Shown: positions 8,120 through 15,067, numbered from the stretch's first letter. The stretch is 19,857 nt of DNA from an uncultured Dorea sp. (GCF_934294775.1 NZ_CAKRAH010000050.1:1-19857); one strand, 5' to 3'. The notes: generated from the sequence alone by a model not told the origin. Translations and numbers: made by a program.

Positions 8120-8605
8120 TTATGCTTTTGCTTTCTGTTTTTTCCATACCTGTTGTTCTATATATTCTGGCACGAACTGGGATATATCCCCTCCAAAAGC
8201 TGCCACTTCTTTCACCATGGTGGAGCTTAAGTATGAATATTTCAGATTTGTCGTAAGGAAAATCGTCTCCACATCTGACGCCAGCTTATGATTAGTCTGC
8301 GCCATCTGCAATTCATATTCAAAATCCGTAATTGCCCGAAGTCCTCTTATGACGACTTTTGCATCAAGCTTGTGGGCAAAATCCACCAGTAATCCTTCAA
8401 ACGGAATAATCTTAACATTTGGCATGTCTTTTGTTACATCCTCTAACATTTTAACACGTTCTTGGACGGAAAACAACGGGCTTTTTGCTTTATTATTCAG
8501 TACTCCGACAATCAGTTCATCCACCATTTCGGATGATCTTTTTATAATGTCCAGATGGCCGTATGTAACCGGGTCAAAACTTCCCGGATAAATTCCTCTT
8601 AACAT
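8120..8605 (-). CDS. coaD: Phosphopantetheine adenylyltransferase (CoaD)
   Basis: Catalyses the penultimate step of coenzyme A synthesis: 4'-phosphopantetheine plus ATP gives dephospho-CoA plus diphosphate, in the cytoplasm. The 161-residue length is standard for the hexameric bacterial enzyme. The nucleotidyltransferase motif is at the N-terminus (YPGSFDPVTYGH, with TYGH at 14-17 as the (H/T)xGH motif). IRGLRAITDFEYE (86-98) binds substrate, and SSTMVKE (127-133) matches the ISSTxVR element. The start ATG overlaps the end of rsmD by 7 nt, and GGAAGGAAAGAG just upstream serves as the ribosome site. The rsmD-coaD pair is a very common bacterial neighbourhood, which supports both assignments. 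Confidence 0.97.
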   Translation of the reverse strand: MLRGIYPGSFDPVTYGHLDIIKRSSEMVDELIVGVLNNKAKSPLFSVQERVKMLEDVTKDMPNVKIIPFEGLLVDFAHKLDAKVVIRGLRAITDFEYELQMAQTNHKLASDVETIFLTTNLKYSYLSSTMVKEVAAFGGDISQFVPEYIEQQVWKKQKAKA

Positions 8606-9168
8606 ATCTCTTTCCTTCCTGCAGGTTCTAAAAATACATGCTTATTGGTTTTGTATTCTTTCTCTTTTATGATTGTATATCCAAGCTCTTCTGCGTAATC
8701 AAACTTTGTCTCCTTCGAAGCTTCTACGATAATAATCCCTTCATCTGCCAGAAGTGATGATCCGGAAAGGTAGGTTAATACGCTTTTTTCCAGTTCTTTA
8801 TTATATGGCGGATCCATGAAGATATAGTCAAACTGTTTTTCACCTTCTAATTTATACAATGCTGTCATTACATCCATCTGCATTGTCATTCCTTTGCGTT
8901 CAAAATGTGTCTTTTTCAGATTTTCCTTTACACATTCCATTGCCTTTGGATTCTTTTCTACAAATACTGCTTCCATAGCGCCGCGGCTTAACGCCTCAAT
9001 TCCAATTCCACCGCTTCCGGCAAACAGATCCAGAAAAACACTGTCATAAAGATACGGTGCGATCATATTGAATAATGTCTCTTTGATTCTGTCTGTAGTC
9101 GGTCTGGTATCCATACCTTCCAACGTCTTTAATTGTGTTCTTCTTGCACTTCCTGCAATTACTCTCAT
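8599..9168 (-). CDS. rsmD: 16S rRNA (guanine-966-N2)-methyltransferase RsmD
   Basis: SAM-dependent methylation of G966 (E. coli numbering) of 16S rRNA in the assembled small-subunit particle. The protein is 189 residues. Family motifs are RPTTDRIKETLFN (22-34), SAM-binding DLFAGSGGIGIEALSRGA (47-64) and the catalytic N6/N2-methylase motif DPPY (119-122). The ATG at 9168 lies 7 nt after the stop of the ABC-class ATPase, whose final codons and stop include the AAAGGAAAG ribosome site. It overlaps coaD by 7 nt, so translational coupling is likely. Confidence 0.96.
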   Translation of the reverse strand: MRVIAGSARRTQLKTLEGMDTRPTTDRIKETLFNMIAPYLYDSVFLDLFAGSGGIGIEALSRGAMEAVFVEKNPKAMECVKENLKKTHFERKGMTMQMDVMTALYKLEGEKQFDYIFMDPPYNKELEKSVLTYLSGSSLLADEGIIIVEASKETKFDYAEELGYTIIKEKEYKTNKHVFLEPAGRKEIC

Positions 9169-9175
9169 ATATTTA

Positions 9176-10900
9176 TTACTTTCCTTTCTTATCGGCTGGT
9201 GTTCCGAGCTTACGGTAACGGTTCATACAGGCATAAATCTCCTGTGTTCTCGGCATAGCAAGATTCCCCGGTACGACTGTCCCCTCACAGATGCCTGCAA
9301 TCCCTTGTCTCTTAAAAACCTTTGAAAGCTCTGTGACTGCCTGTCGGAGCGTCTTCTTCCCGTCAAATATCTCTTCTTCCAGATACCGCAGGCTCTGCGC
9401 CAGCGTATTAAGCTGTTCTGTATCTACTAATTGTTCTACATATCTCAGATCAACCGTTTCATAACCAATAGAGATTGCATCTTTTCCCTGTGTTTTTAAT
9501 TTTACACGCCCTTTTTGACGTATGCCTGGATTCTTTTTGATTCTGCGGTCAAAAGATGGCATTTGTGGTTTTGCATCCGGAAACTTAAGCTCCGGATACT
9601 GCGCTGCTGCAGATTTTGCAAGTTTTGTAATCTCTTTTGGTATATAGTGCTCCATCTGGATCACCTGGTCTGCAATTTGAAAATATGCACCCGAGCTTCC
9701 CGCTACCAGTACTGTAGAGATTCCATACTGTTCGTAAATATCACGCACTCGTTCAATAAAAGGTGTGATCGGCTCCATATCCCGGTGAATGACCTGCTGC
9801 ATAAGTTCATCTCTTACCATAAAGTTTGTGGCACTGGTATCTTCATCTATCAAAAATACGGTTGCACCGGCTTCCAGACTTTCAATTACATTCGCTGCCT
9901 GTGAAGTGCTTCCACTTGCATCTTCGGTATCAAAAGCATGCGTATCTTTTCCGTTTGGAAGGTCATTGATGAACATGGAAATGTCTGTATGCCGGATACT
10001 TCGGCCATCTTCCGCCCGGATTTTCACCGCTGCTGCATCGGTAATGACATATTCTCTTCCGTCTCCCGGAATATGCGGATATACGCCACATTCCAAAGCT
10101 TTTAAAAGTGTCGACTTCCCATGATATCCACCTCCGACAATCAGGGTAATTCCTTTCGGAATTCCCATGCCGGTAATGGCTCCTTTATTCGGAAGTGTCA
10201 TCGTTACTTTCATAGACTCCGGTGATACGAACGGAATTGCACCTTTCATCGGCTTTGACGAAACGCCGGACTCTCTTGGAAGGATAGATCCATCGGCTAC
10301 AAATGCTATCAGATCTTTTGCCTTTAATTGTTCGCGGATATATGTCTGATCTACGGAAAGTTCAACCGTTTTTCTTACTGTATCAGGATTCATATTCCGG
10401 TAAAGCAACGCCTTTTCTACACATACGGGCAAAAAATCATATAAGATTTTCCGAAGTTCTCCCGACTGTATCGTACGTCCCCTTGCAGGAAATCCAACTT
10501 CAAACCTTACGATAATATCACCGGACTTTCCGTTAATTTCGCAGGCGGTCCGCTCCAGGATCTCCTGTCCGCATCTGGATACCTGGATGATTCCGCTTTT
10601 TCCTGAACCATGTGCCTGGAAAGAATACTGCTCTATCTGTCTGGAAAAATTTCTCAGTATATAGTCCGTAACAGCCAGTTTTTTACATGGCTGATCATAA
10701 TCTTCCCGTGGAAGTCCTGCTGTTTTTCCAGGTACCTGAATATGCAGTCTGGATGGCGATGCAAAGGGATCTCCCTGTACATAATCTATAAAAAGTATAT
10801 ATTTACCAAACTGATAAGCGCCTTTTGTTTCTTTATATGCCGGATATCCTCTGTGATCGATTCTTTCCAGCAACTGTCTTAAATCCTCTGCTGTCTTCAT
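9176..10900 (-). CDS. ABC-class P-loop ATPase (PF09818/COG3044 family)
   Basis: A 574-residue soluble protein belonging to the predicted ABC-class ATPases, not a transporter: there are no membrane helices or permease partner. An N-terminal domain (about 1-200, starting LRQLLERIDHRGYPAYK and including VQGDPFASPSR) precedes the nucleotide-binding part. That part has Walker A GGGYHGKST (256-264), a signature-like DASGSTSQAA (about 327-336) and Walker B TVFLIDEDTSATNF (347-360). From memory of the literature, the trypanosome RNA-editing factor MRB1590 belongs to this family and binds RNA, so an RNA-linked role is plausible; the bacterial function is unproven. The start has only a distant GGGAG (16 nt), which suggests weak initiation, but the N-terminal motif fits the family start. 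The gene lies between ProXp-ala and rsmD. Confidence 0.88.
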   Translation of the reverse strand: MKTAEDLRQLLERIDHRGYPAYKETKGAYQFGKYILFIDYVQGDPFASPSRLHIQVPGKTAGLPREDYDQPCKKLAVTDYILRNFSRQIEQYSFQAHGSGKSGIIQVSRCGQEILERTACEINGKSGDIIVRFEVGFPARGRTIQSGELRKILYDFLPVCVEKALLYRNMNPDTVRKTVELSVDQTYIREQLKAKDLIAFVADGSILPRESGVSSKPMKGAIPFVSPESMKVTMTLPNKGAITGMGIPKGITLIVGGGYHGKSTLLKALECGVYPHIPGDGREYVITDAAAVKIRAEDGRSIRHTDISMFINDLPNGKDTHAFDTEDASGSTSQAANVIESLEAGATVFLIDEDTSATNFMVRDELMQQVIHRDMEPITPFIERVRDIYEQYGISTVLVAGSSGAYFQIADQVIQMEHYIPKEITKLAKSAAAQYPELKFPDAKPQMPSFDRRIKKNPGIRQKGRVKLKTQGKDAISIGYETVDLRYVEQLVDTEQLNTLAQSLRYLEEEIFDGKKTLRQAVTELSKVFKRQGIAGICEGTVVPGNLAMPRTQEIYACMNRYRKLGTPADKKGK

Positions 10901-10939
10901 GATTCTTTTATATCTACTCCCTGCCTGTGTTCTTTTTCC

Positions 10940-11476
10940 TTACAGATCTACAATCCTTGCCCGGTGATGAATTGCCGGAAGGAATTTCTGGAGCAGGTCT
11001 TTGGTTTTGAATTTCAGATGACTGGTGTTAATGCCAGGATTACATCCAAACCACTCTGCTTCTGCTACTTCTTTATCAACGATTACCTGTACATAATCAT
11101 CTTCGTCTGTAAGAAGTCCTGCGACACTTGCAGATCCCGGTGTGGTTCCAAGGTGTTCCAGCATCTTCTCCGGTGGAGCAAAAGACATATGCGATACGCC
11201 AAGTTTTTTACTGAAAGAGGCCGTATCAAACGCCTTGTTTGCCGGCATTACTAATAAGAAGAAAGTCGTTTTCTTCTGGTTGCATAAGAACACGTTTTTA
11301 CGGATCTCTGTTCCAATTGCTTTATCAATTGCCGAACATTCTTCCATCGACGAAGCAGGATCATTATCCACCTGTTCATATGGAATTTTTAACTTTTCCA
11401 GTGTATCATACATTTTTCTTTCTAATGGCATTCTTTCGTCTGCCGGAGCTTTTGTTCTGATTTCGCTGATGTACAT
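10940..11476 (-). CDS. ProXp-ala/YbaK-type aminoacyl-tRNA deacylase (prolyl-tRNA synthetase-associated domain)
   Basis: A free-standing editing domain of the INS superfamily, 178 residues. Members homologous to ProXp-ala (PrdX) hydrolyse Ala-tRNA(Pro) made in error by prolyl-tRNA synthetase. Visible family features are the IRKNVFLC strand with the conserved Lys, the KTTFFLLVMPANKAFD strand-turn, GTTPGSASVAGL, and GCNPGINTSHLKF near the C-terminus, which matches the GxHPxxNT region of the family. The ATG at 11476 has GGAGG 8 nt upstream. It is the first gene of the five-gene minus-strand run and has its own promoter candidate. Specificity for Ala-tRNA(Pro) over Cys-tRNA(Pro) is inferred from overall similarity, not proven. 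Confidence 0.88.
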   Translation of the reverse strand: MYISEIRTKAPADERMPLERKMYDTLEKLKIPYEQVDNDPASSMEECSAIDKAIGTEIRKNVFLCNQKKTTFFLLVMPANKAFDTASFSKKLGVSHMSFAPPEKMLEHLGTTPGSASVAGLLTDEDDYVQVIVDKEVAEAEWFGCNPGINTSHLKFKTKDLLQKFLPAIHHRARIVDL

Positions 11477-11550
11477 AATAGCTACCTCCGTTTTTTATAA
11501 ATATTTATCTGACTATTTTACATTTTTCTCCCAGTCCTTCAACTGCTATT

Positions 11551-11579
11551 ATTATATCGGATATATAGTTATAATGCAA
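11551..11579 (-). promoter_or_regulatory. Promoter candidate for the ProXp-ala to coaD run
   Basis: A perfect TATAAT -10 box (11551-11556) lies 17 nt downstream of TTGCAT (11574-11579), a weak -35 box (3/6). The predicted start gives a leader of about 70 nt. A small inverted repeat, TATATC-C-GATATA, occupies the spacer. Confidence 0.45.
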
Positions 11580-11683
11580 TTTTTAACAATATAATTTTAA
11601 CTAAAAAGAATTAAATGTGAAGCATTGGCAAAACCGGATTGACAAAATTGTGTGAACAGTAACTTCCGGCTTCTTGTGAATTA

Positions 11684-11692
11684 TGCTATAAT
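11684..11692 (+). promoter_or_regulatory. Extended -10 promoter for maf-CDF
   Basis: TGCTATAAT gives a perfect -10 box (11687-11692) with the extended TGn element. The expected -35 position is poor (TTCCGG at 11664-11669), which fits an extended -10 promoter that does not need it. The start would fall near 11699, about 49 nt before the maf ATG. Confidence 0.65.
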
Positions 11693-11694
11693 AC

Positions 11695-11719
11695 ATTTAC
11701 ATATCCAGAGTATGTAAAT
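11695..11719. promoter_or_regulatory. Operator-like 9-bp inverted repeat at the maf start site
   Basis: ATTTACATA (11695-11703) and TATGTAAAT (11711-11719) are perfect inverted copies separated by 7 nt. The repeat begins 3 nt after the -10 box and covers the predicted transcription start. This is a typical repressor-operator position. No regulator gene is adjacent. Confidence 0.55.
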
Positions 11720-11747
11720 ATATGATGATAGTCAAAGGAGAAAAGAC

Positions 11748-12365
11748 ATGAAATACGTATTAGCATCAGCTTCTCCCAGACGGCAGGAGCTACTTACACA
11801 GGCAGGATTTACATTTGATGTGATTCCATCTGCGATTGAGGAAAAGATCACAAAAGATATTCCGTCTGATGTTGTCATGGAACTGGCGCATCAAAAAGCT
11901 CTTGATGTATTCGAATCACAGATACTGCATAATCCAAAGTACCAATCCGAAGACTGCCTTGTCATCGGCGCTGACACCATAGTGTCATACCGGGGGGAGA
12001 TTCTTGGAAAACCAGCAGATAAAGAAGAAGCATTTGACATGCTTTCGATGCTTGCCGACCGTACGCATCAGGTCTATACAGGTGTATCATTTATTGGTCA
12101 GATCCGTGGACAGAAAATCGCACATACTTTTTATGAGAAAACGGATGTTACCTTTTATCCTGTCAGCAAGCAGGATCTGCATACTTATGTTGACAGCGGG
12201 GATTCCCTTGATAAAGCGGGAGCTTATGGAATCCAAGGGGCATTTGCCATCCATGTAAAGGGAATCGAGGGAGATTATAACAATGTAGTTGGTCTTCCAA
12301 TCGCCCGCCTGTACCATGAACTTGATTCGATGCTTCCAAAGGAGAAGGTGCACTATGCATTCTAG
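11748..12365 (+). CDS. maf: Maf family nucleoside triphosphate pyrophosphatase
   Basis: Cytoplasmic nucleotide pyrophosphatase that hydrolyses nucleoside triphosphates (dTTP/UTP and modified bases in the YhdE subgroup) to the monophosphate; it has a house-cleaning role and is linked to septum formation in Bacillus. The 205-residue protein has ASASPRRQELL near the N-terminus, the catalytic VIGADTIV with its Asp, LGKPADKEEAFDML, DKAGAYGIQG and GIEGDYNNVVGLP, all in family order. The ATG at 11748 has AAAGGAG 7 nt upstream. It overlaps the following transporter gene by 11 nt. An extended -10 promoter and an operator-like repeat precede it. Confidence 0.96.
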   Translation: MKYVLASASPRRQELLTQAGFTFDVIPSAIEEKITKDIPSDVVMELAHQKALDVFESQILHNPKYQSEDCLVIGADTIVSYRGEILGKPADKEEAFDMLSMLADRTHQVYTGVSFIGQIRGQKIAHTFYEKTDVTFYPVSKQDLHTYVDSGDSLDKAGAYGIQGAFAIHVKGIEGDYNNVVGLPIARLYHELDSMLPKEKVHYAF

Positions 12366-13308
12366 TCGAAATAAACAAAAATACGAAAAATCTGCACTCC
12401 GTGTTTCGATTACCGGAAGTACGATATTCGTAATTCTGGAAATTGTCATGGCGGTTATCACACGATCCCAGGCTGTTCTTCTTGACAGTGTCTATGATGG
12501 CGTTGAGATTCTGATGGTGTTTGTATCACTTTCCCTGGTACCTTTGATGTACAAGCCTTCCAGTGAAAGTCATCCGTTTGGATACCAGCAGATAGAATCG
12601 CTGTTCGTTGTGGTAAAAGGTGTGATCATGATTGCGGTTACAACCGGACTGATCATTAATAACATTCAGATTATATATCATGGCGGCCAACATGTGAACT
12701 TTTCTATGGTTGCATATTTTGAAATGAGTGCGACACTTGTCAGCATTGTTGTAATATTCCTGCTGCGCCGGATGAACCGGCGTCTGACGTCGCCGATCGT
12801 GACAATGGAGATTCAGGAATGGCAGATTGATTCAGTGGCTTCTCTTGGTATGTGTATTGCTTTCTTCTTACCACAGATGATCCACGGGGCATGGTTTCAG
12901 CCGTTGATTCCTTATCTGGATCCAATCCTTGCCATTATCCTTTCCTTTTTTATGCTTCCGGTACCTGTAAAAACTGTAATTTCAGGACTTCGTGATCTGT
13001 TCTTACTTCCACCGGAAGAGGAAACCGTCCAGGAGATCAAAGATATCGTATCCCCGATTCTTGCCACATACGGAGATACCAAACTTTATTATGATATCTT
13101 ACGCACAGGCCGGAAATTATGGATCAGTGTTTATATTACTATGAACCGTGACCTGATTTCGATTTCAAAATTTAAAGCCGTACAAAAAGAAATCATTGAA
13201 GCCCTTTCAAAAGAATATCAGGATTTTTATTTTGAATTACTTCCGGATATTGAATACAACGGTGTCACAGAAGTTCCGGAGCCTGTACCGGATGAGGACG
13301 CTAATTAA
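12355..13308 (+). CDS. Cation diffusion facilitator (CDF) family efflux transporter, divergent metal site
   Basis: A 317-residue inner-membrane divalent-cation/proton antiporter with about six helices and a cytoplasmic C-terminal domain. TM2 carries the expected DxxxD site (Asp44, Asp48 in LLDSVYDGVEI). The loop after it contains the typical HPFGYQQIE (73-81). In TM5 the usual HxxxD is replaced by Glu155-xxx-Asp159 (EWQID), so the zinc-type site is not conserved. The metal is therefore uncertain. The open frame extends back to 12289, but the ATG at 12355 fits best: AAAGGAG ends 10 nt before it and it overlaps the maf stop by 11 nt, which suggests translational coupling. The C-terminal domain (about 215-305) ends in an acidic tail, EVPEPVPDEDAN. 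A strong terminator follows. Confidence 0.88.
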   Translation: MHSSRNKQKYEKSALRVSITGSTIFVILEIVMAVITRSQAVLLDSVYDGVEILMVFVSLSLVPLMYKPSSESHPFGYQQIESLFVVVKGVIMIAVTTGLIINNIQIIYHGGQHVNFSMVAYFEMSATLVSIVVIFLLRRMNRRLTSPIVTMEIQEWQIDSVASLGMCIAFFLPQMIHGAWFQPLIPYLDPILAIILSFFMLPVPVKTVISGLRDLFLLPPEEETVQEIKDIVSPILATYGDTKLYYDILRTGRKLWISVYITMNRDLISISKFKAVQKEIIEALSKEYQDFYFELLPDIEYNGVTEVPEPVPDEDAN

Positions 13309-13374
13309 GCCGGAACAACCATAAGAAAATGCTTCTGATACATGGTTTTCTTACATATTATTTATGCGGACAGC

Positions 13375-13422
13375 AAAAGATCCAACTGCAATTCAGTCAC
13401 ACACTGCAGTTGGATCTTTTTT
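13375..13422 (+). terminator. Strong rho-independent terminator after the CDF gene
   Basis: A perfect 16-bp stem (13375-13390 paired with 13405-13420) with a 14-nt loop ends in a run of six T (13417-13422). In the reverse direction four T follow the stem, so it may also stop minus-strand transcripts of the aminotransferase. Confidence 0.93.
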
Positions 13423-13426
13423 GTGG

Positions 13427-13472
13427 TACATACCGTGGTATGTATGAGGAGACAGCGGGGAACTGTCTCTTC
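13427..13472. repeat. Two adjacent inverted repeats between maf-CDF and the aminotransferase
   Basis: The first is an 8-bp perfect palindromic pair, TACATACC-gt-GGTATGTA (13427-13444). The second is a 10-bp stem, GAGGAGACAG/CTGTCTCTTC (13446-13455 and 13463-13472), with a 7-nt loop and one G-T pair on the plus strand. Neither is followed by a T run. They may be a secondary transcript-end structure or a remnant of a REP-like repeat. The rest of the 13309-13537 gap shows only the terminator. Confidence 0.5.
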
Positions 13473-13537
13473 TGAAGGTAGTTCTATGAATCAAATAAAT
13501 GGTATCGTCATATATTAATTGTTGCTTTATCTACGTT

Positions 13538-14767
13538 CTATTTTGCTTCGTATTTTGCAGCGGCATCTTCGATAGAAGATTTCATGATCAACATCAGCTC
13601 ATCAATCTGTTTCTTAGTTACGATAAGTGGTGGGATCATACGGTTTACGCTGTCTCCGATGGCTGTGATCAGTGCCATTCTGTCAAGGCATCCGTGTTTT
13701 ACTTCTACAGCGATTGGAATATCGTATTCGCATCCAACCAGAAGACCACGTCCTCTTGCTTCTTTTACATGAGGAAGTTTTGCAAGTTCCTGTTTCATGT
13801 ATTCTCCCATCTCTTTTGCATTTTCGCTTAAGTGATTATCAAGAATCTCTGTAACAGATGCAAGACCTGCGGCACATGTTACACAATGTCCACCGTATGT
13901 AGAACCATGTGTTCCTGCTGTAAATGCTTTGGCTACTTTTTCAGTTGCACAGCATGCAGCTAATGGCATTCCGCCTCCGACTGCTTTTGCCATGGATACT
14001 GCATCTGGTTTTACGCCATATCCCATGTATGCCATCGGTGCGCCTGTACGTCCCCATCCTGTCTGAACTTCATCAAATAGAAGAAGCATATCTTTTTCAT
14101 CACATAATTTACGAAGTCCTTCGATGAATTCCTGTGTTGCTGGATGTACACCACCTTCGCCCTGTACTGGCTCGATCATAATTGCGATCGTATTCTCTGT
14201 TACCTTTGATTTGAAATCTTCAAGATTGTTATATTCTGCATAATCAAATCCCGGAAGCATTGGTTTGAATCCCATCTGGATTGCATTGTCCGGCTGTCCT
14301 GTTGCAGACATTGCTCCGTATGTTCTTCCGTGGAAACCATTCTTTGCTGTGATGATGTGATATCTTTCTGGTCCGAAATTATCCACACCATATTTTCTTG
14401 CCATTTTGATCATACACTCGTTTGCTTCGGTTCCGGAGTTCTGATAAAAGATTTTGTCCATTCCAATCGTGTCACAAATTTTCTTTGCCAGTAATGCCTG
14501 TGGAATAGTGTATGGATAGTTGAATGTATGCATAATATCATCTAACTGATCCTTGATTGCTGCGATGACTTTTGGATTTCTGTTACCACAACTGTTAACG
14601 GCAACCCCACCGTAAAAATCAAGATATGCATTACCTTCTTCATCATACAGATACATGCCTTCTGCTCTTTCTGCAATAAAGTCATATCTTTCATAAGTTT
14701 CTACCATGTACTTATTAACCATGTCCTTTAACTCTTGTGCTGTAAGCCCCGTATCTTTTAATCTCAT
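13538..14767 (-). CDS. Class-III PLP aminotransferase (acetylornithine/GABA aminotransferase-like)
   Basis: A 409-residue cytoplasmic pyridoxal-phosphate transaminase of the acetylornithine/ornithine/4-aminobutyrate family. From the chosen start, cofactor-phosphate binding SGTEAN lies at about 111-116, FHGRTYG at 145-151, and FDEVQTGWGRTG with Asp232 for the pyridine nitrogen. The Schiff-base Lys261 is in SMAKAVGGGMP, and HGSTYGG follows. The substrate is not resolved: no arg genes are adjacent, so an arginine-pathway role is not supported by context. An open frame extends to a GTG at 14845 through the leader hairpin. I chose the ATG at 14767 because GAGGAG lies 7 nt before it and the family N-terminus (MRLKDTGLTAQELK) begins there. 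The gene stands alone, with its own promoter and an intrinsic terminator within its leader. Confidence 0.9.
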   Translation of the reverse strand: MRLKDTGLTAQELKDMVNKYMVETYERYDFIAERAEGMYLYDEEGNAYLDFYGGVAVNSCGNRNPKVIAAIKDQLDDIMHTFNYPYTIPQALLAKKICDTIGMDKIFYQNSGTEANECMIKMARKYGVDNFGPERYHIITAKNGFHGRTYGAMSATGQPDNAIQMGFKPMLPGFDYAEYNNLEDFKSKVTENTIAIMIEPVQGEGGVHPATQEFIEGLRKLCDEKDMLLLFDEVQTGWGRTGAPMAYMGYGVKPDAVSMAKAVGGGMPLAACCATEKVAKAFTAGTHGSTYGGHCVTCAAGLASVTEILDNHLSENAKEMGEYMKQELAKLPHVKEARGRGLLVGCEYDIPIAVEVKHGCLDRMALITAIGDSVNRMIPPLIVTKKQIDELMLIMKSSIEDAAAKYEAK

Positions 14768-14812
14768 AATAAAACTCCTCACTTTCATCCATTCTGAATT
14801 TTGTTGAGAAAC

Positions 14813-14849
14813 AAAAAAGGCACCACACCCTAATGGGTATGGCACCTTT
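14813..14849 (-). terminator. Intrinsic terminator in the aminotransferase leader (candidate attenuator)
   Basis: On the minus strand a 15-bp stem (14849-14835 paired with 14830-14816, three G-U pairs) with an ATTA loop is followed directly by TTTTTT (14818-14813). The G-U pairs become A-C mismatches on the plus strand, so it is built for minus-strand RNA. It lies about 10-15 nt after the predicted transcript start and about 45 nt before the gene. A small competing hairpin, GGCA-aagg-TGCC (14852-14841), overlaps its 5' arm. Confidence 0.75.
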
Positions 14850-14866
14850 GCCTTTCAACGATTCAC

Positions 14867-14895
14867 AGTATATACCTGCATTTTTAAAACGTCAA
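14867..14895 (-). promoter_or_regulatory. Sigma-A promoter for the aminotransferase
   Basis: TTGACG (14890-14895) and TATACT (14867-14872), each 5/6 to consensus, have the ideal 17-nt spacing. The start is predicted near 14860, giving a leader of about 93 nt that contains the terminator at 14813-14849. Confidence 0.75.
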
Positions 14896-14978
14896 TATCT
14901 TTTTTGAAATTCTTAAAAAATATTTTTCCGTGCTGCCATGCTAAAGTTGGAAAATGTTTTGAGAAAACTTAGGGATAC

Positions 14979-15012
14979 AGAGAGGCTGCCACTTGCCACC
15001 GGTAGCTTCTCT
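14979..15012 (+). other. Unassigned 12-bp hairpin between aminotransferase promoter and rpsU terminator
   Basis: AGAGAGGCTGCC (14979-14990) pairs with GGTAGCTTCTCT (15001-15012) around a 10-nt loop. Two of the pairs are G-T on the plus strand and would be A-C mismatches on the minus strand, so plus-strand RNA folds better. No T run and no clear plus-strand promoter accompany it. The rest of 14896-15027 shows nothing recognisable. Confidence 0.35.
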
Positions 15013-15027
15013 TGCATACTTCGGCAT

Positions 15028-15058
15028 AAAAAATAGAGTGCCACATGACACTCTATTT
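15028..15058 (-). terminator. Rho-independent terminator of rpsU
   Basis: A perfect 10-bp stem, AAATAGAGTG/CACTCTATTT (15049-15058 and 15031-15040), with an 8-nt loop runs into six T on the minus strand (15033-15028). It begins about 10 nt after the rpsU stop. Confidence 0.92.
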
Positions 15059-15067
15059 CTGCACATA

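Noticed and set aside
11639..11644. Perfect TTGACA upstream of maf as a -35 box
   Set aside because: No -10 box lies at proper distance; the good TATAAT is 42 nt away and is better explained as an extended -10.
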